A stretch of 64,000 bases of DNA, from the NCBI RefSeq assembly GCF_011046555.1, contig NZ_CP049246.1:2790001-2854000 (forward strand), written 5' to 3'. Positions within the stretch are counted from its first letter, which is position 1. Every line of letters begins with the position of its first letter. Under the pieces are notes generated by a model, which worked only from the letters and a program-made list of their open reading frames with translations, had not been told where the DNA came from and ran no database searches. Of this stretch, positions 63,783 through 64,000 are shown one piece after another. The translations under genes and the position numbers were made by a program. The stretch is from Sphingobacterium lactis. GTDB lineage: Bacteria; Bacteroidota; Bacteroidia; Sphingobacteriales; Sphingobacteriaceae.

Positions 63783-63808
63783 TATACCCCAAACTGTGTT
63801 GGGGTATA
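63783..63808. repeat. Short hairpin upstream of the SRAP gene
   Basis: Perfect 10-bp inverted repeat TATACCCCAA / TTGGGGTATA with 6-nt loop, about 70 bp before the minus-strand SRAP start. It may be regulatory or an unrelated terminator; the gap 63715-64000 holds no gene. Confidence 0.5.
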
Positions 63809-63944
63809 ATGTCTAGCAAAATGCTGAAGTAGATGTTAAGAACGCATTTTGCTTTATTTGGTTGTATTGCGATGTTCATGATGAACAAAGGACAAGCCAT
63901 TTTGTTTTCCTGTTCTTAAAAATCATCTAGAATATTAGGTAAAT

Positions 63945-63971
63945 AAAAAGAGCCTGCTTTGCAGCAGGCTC
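63945..63971 (-). terminator. Terminator of a gene right of the window
   Basis: Stem GAGCCTGCT (63950-63958) / AGCAGGCTC (63963-63971); on the minus strand a T run follows, so it likely ends a leftward gene whose stop lies near 63981. Confidence 0.65.
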
Positions 63972-64000
63972 TCCGACTCTATCTAATAATTAATGAAAAA

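Noticed and set aside
63993..64000. Start codon of a plus-strand gene at the right edge (ATGAAAAA)
   Set aside because: Only eight bases are visible, and the nearby terminator orientation fits a leftward gene instead.

Overview
The window is a stretch of chromosome from a Bacteroidota bacterium, most likely a Sphingobacteriaceae member close to Sphingobacterium or Pedobacter. This rests on gene content (HmuY-type heme lipoprotein, DUF3098, DUF4294, BshB1 of bacillithiol synthesis, AraC-type regulators fused to TPR or membrane sensor domains, GIN-domain protein, RAYT-type transposase) and on promoters of the Bacteroidota form TTTG-N20-TAnnTTTG. The species is inferred from protein character only. 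No rRNA, tRNA or CRISPR array was found.

Layout. 1-2.8 kb: 3' part of an S41 peptidase gene, then an AT-rich REP-associated tyrosine transposase (RAYT) gene and about 1 kb of interleaved palindromic repeats ending at the stop codon of msrA. 2.8-24.4 kb: mostly housekeeping genes: msrA, leuS, an ftsX-DUF3098-uppP-truB-ribF cluster, bshB1 and a glutathione peroxidase, DUF4294, relA/spoT, a Fur-family regulator, purA, pabB, asnA, an epsilon exonuclease/GIY-YIG fusion convergent with dinB, and the agmatine-to-putrescine pair aguB/aguA. 24.4-33.5 kb: a phosphate-selective-type porin, a gene-free gap with a compact nested-palindrome element, a hypothetical secreted protein, lpxB, a TolC/HlyD/ABC-permease exporter, a Crp/Fnr regulator and a GIN-domain protein.

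33.7-42.4 kb is a heme acquisition operon: TonB receptor, HmuY-like lipoprotein, binding protein, permease, ATPase, a HemS gene split by a one-base frameshift, a ChaN-like protein, a small SMR-like membrane protein and a DinB/YfiT-fold protein. Its promoter carries two near-palindromes that could be iron-regulator operators. 42.4-47.8 kb is an unusual run of minus-strand regulatory genes: two membrane-sensor AraC proteins and a TPR-sensor AraC protein, translationally close or overlapping, then a HEAT-like protein and a stand-alone AraC output domain.

48.3-64 kb: an OtsA-OtsB trehalose fusion with a GH15 enzyme, a DUF4382 lipoprotein, a DUF3050 protein, a MarR-HlyD-MFS efflux operon with two matching 18-bp candidate operators, a ZntA-type metal ATPase with a His-rich N-terminus, several small secreted or hypothetical proteins, and an SRAP (YedK/HMCES) protein. 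The most notable non-coding structures are the RAYT-linked repeat array, its 30-bp perfect hairpin, and the nested-palindrome element near 26.0 kb.
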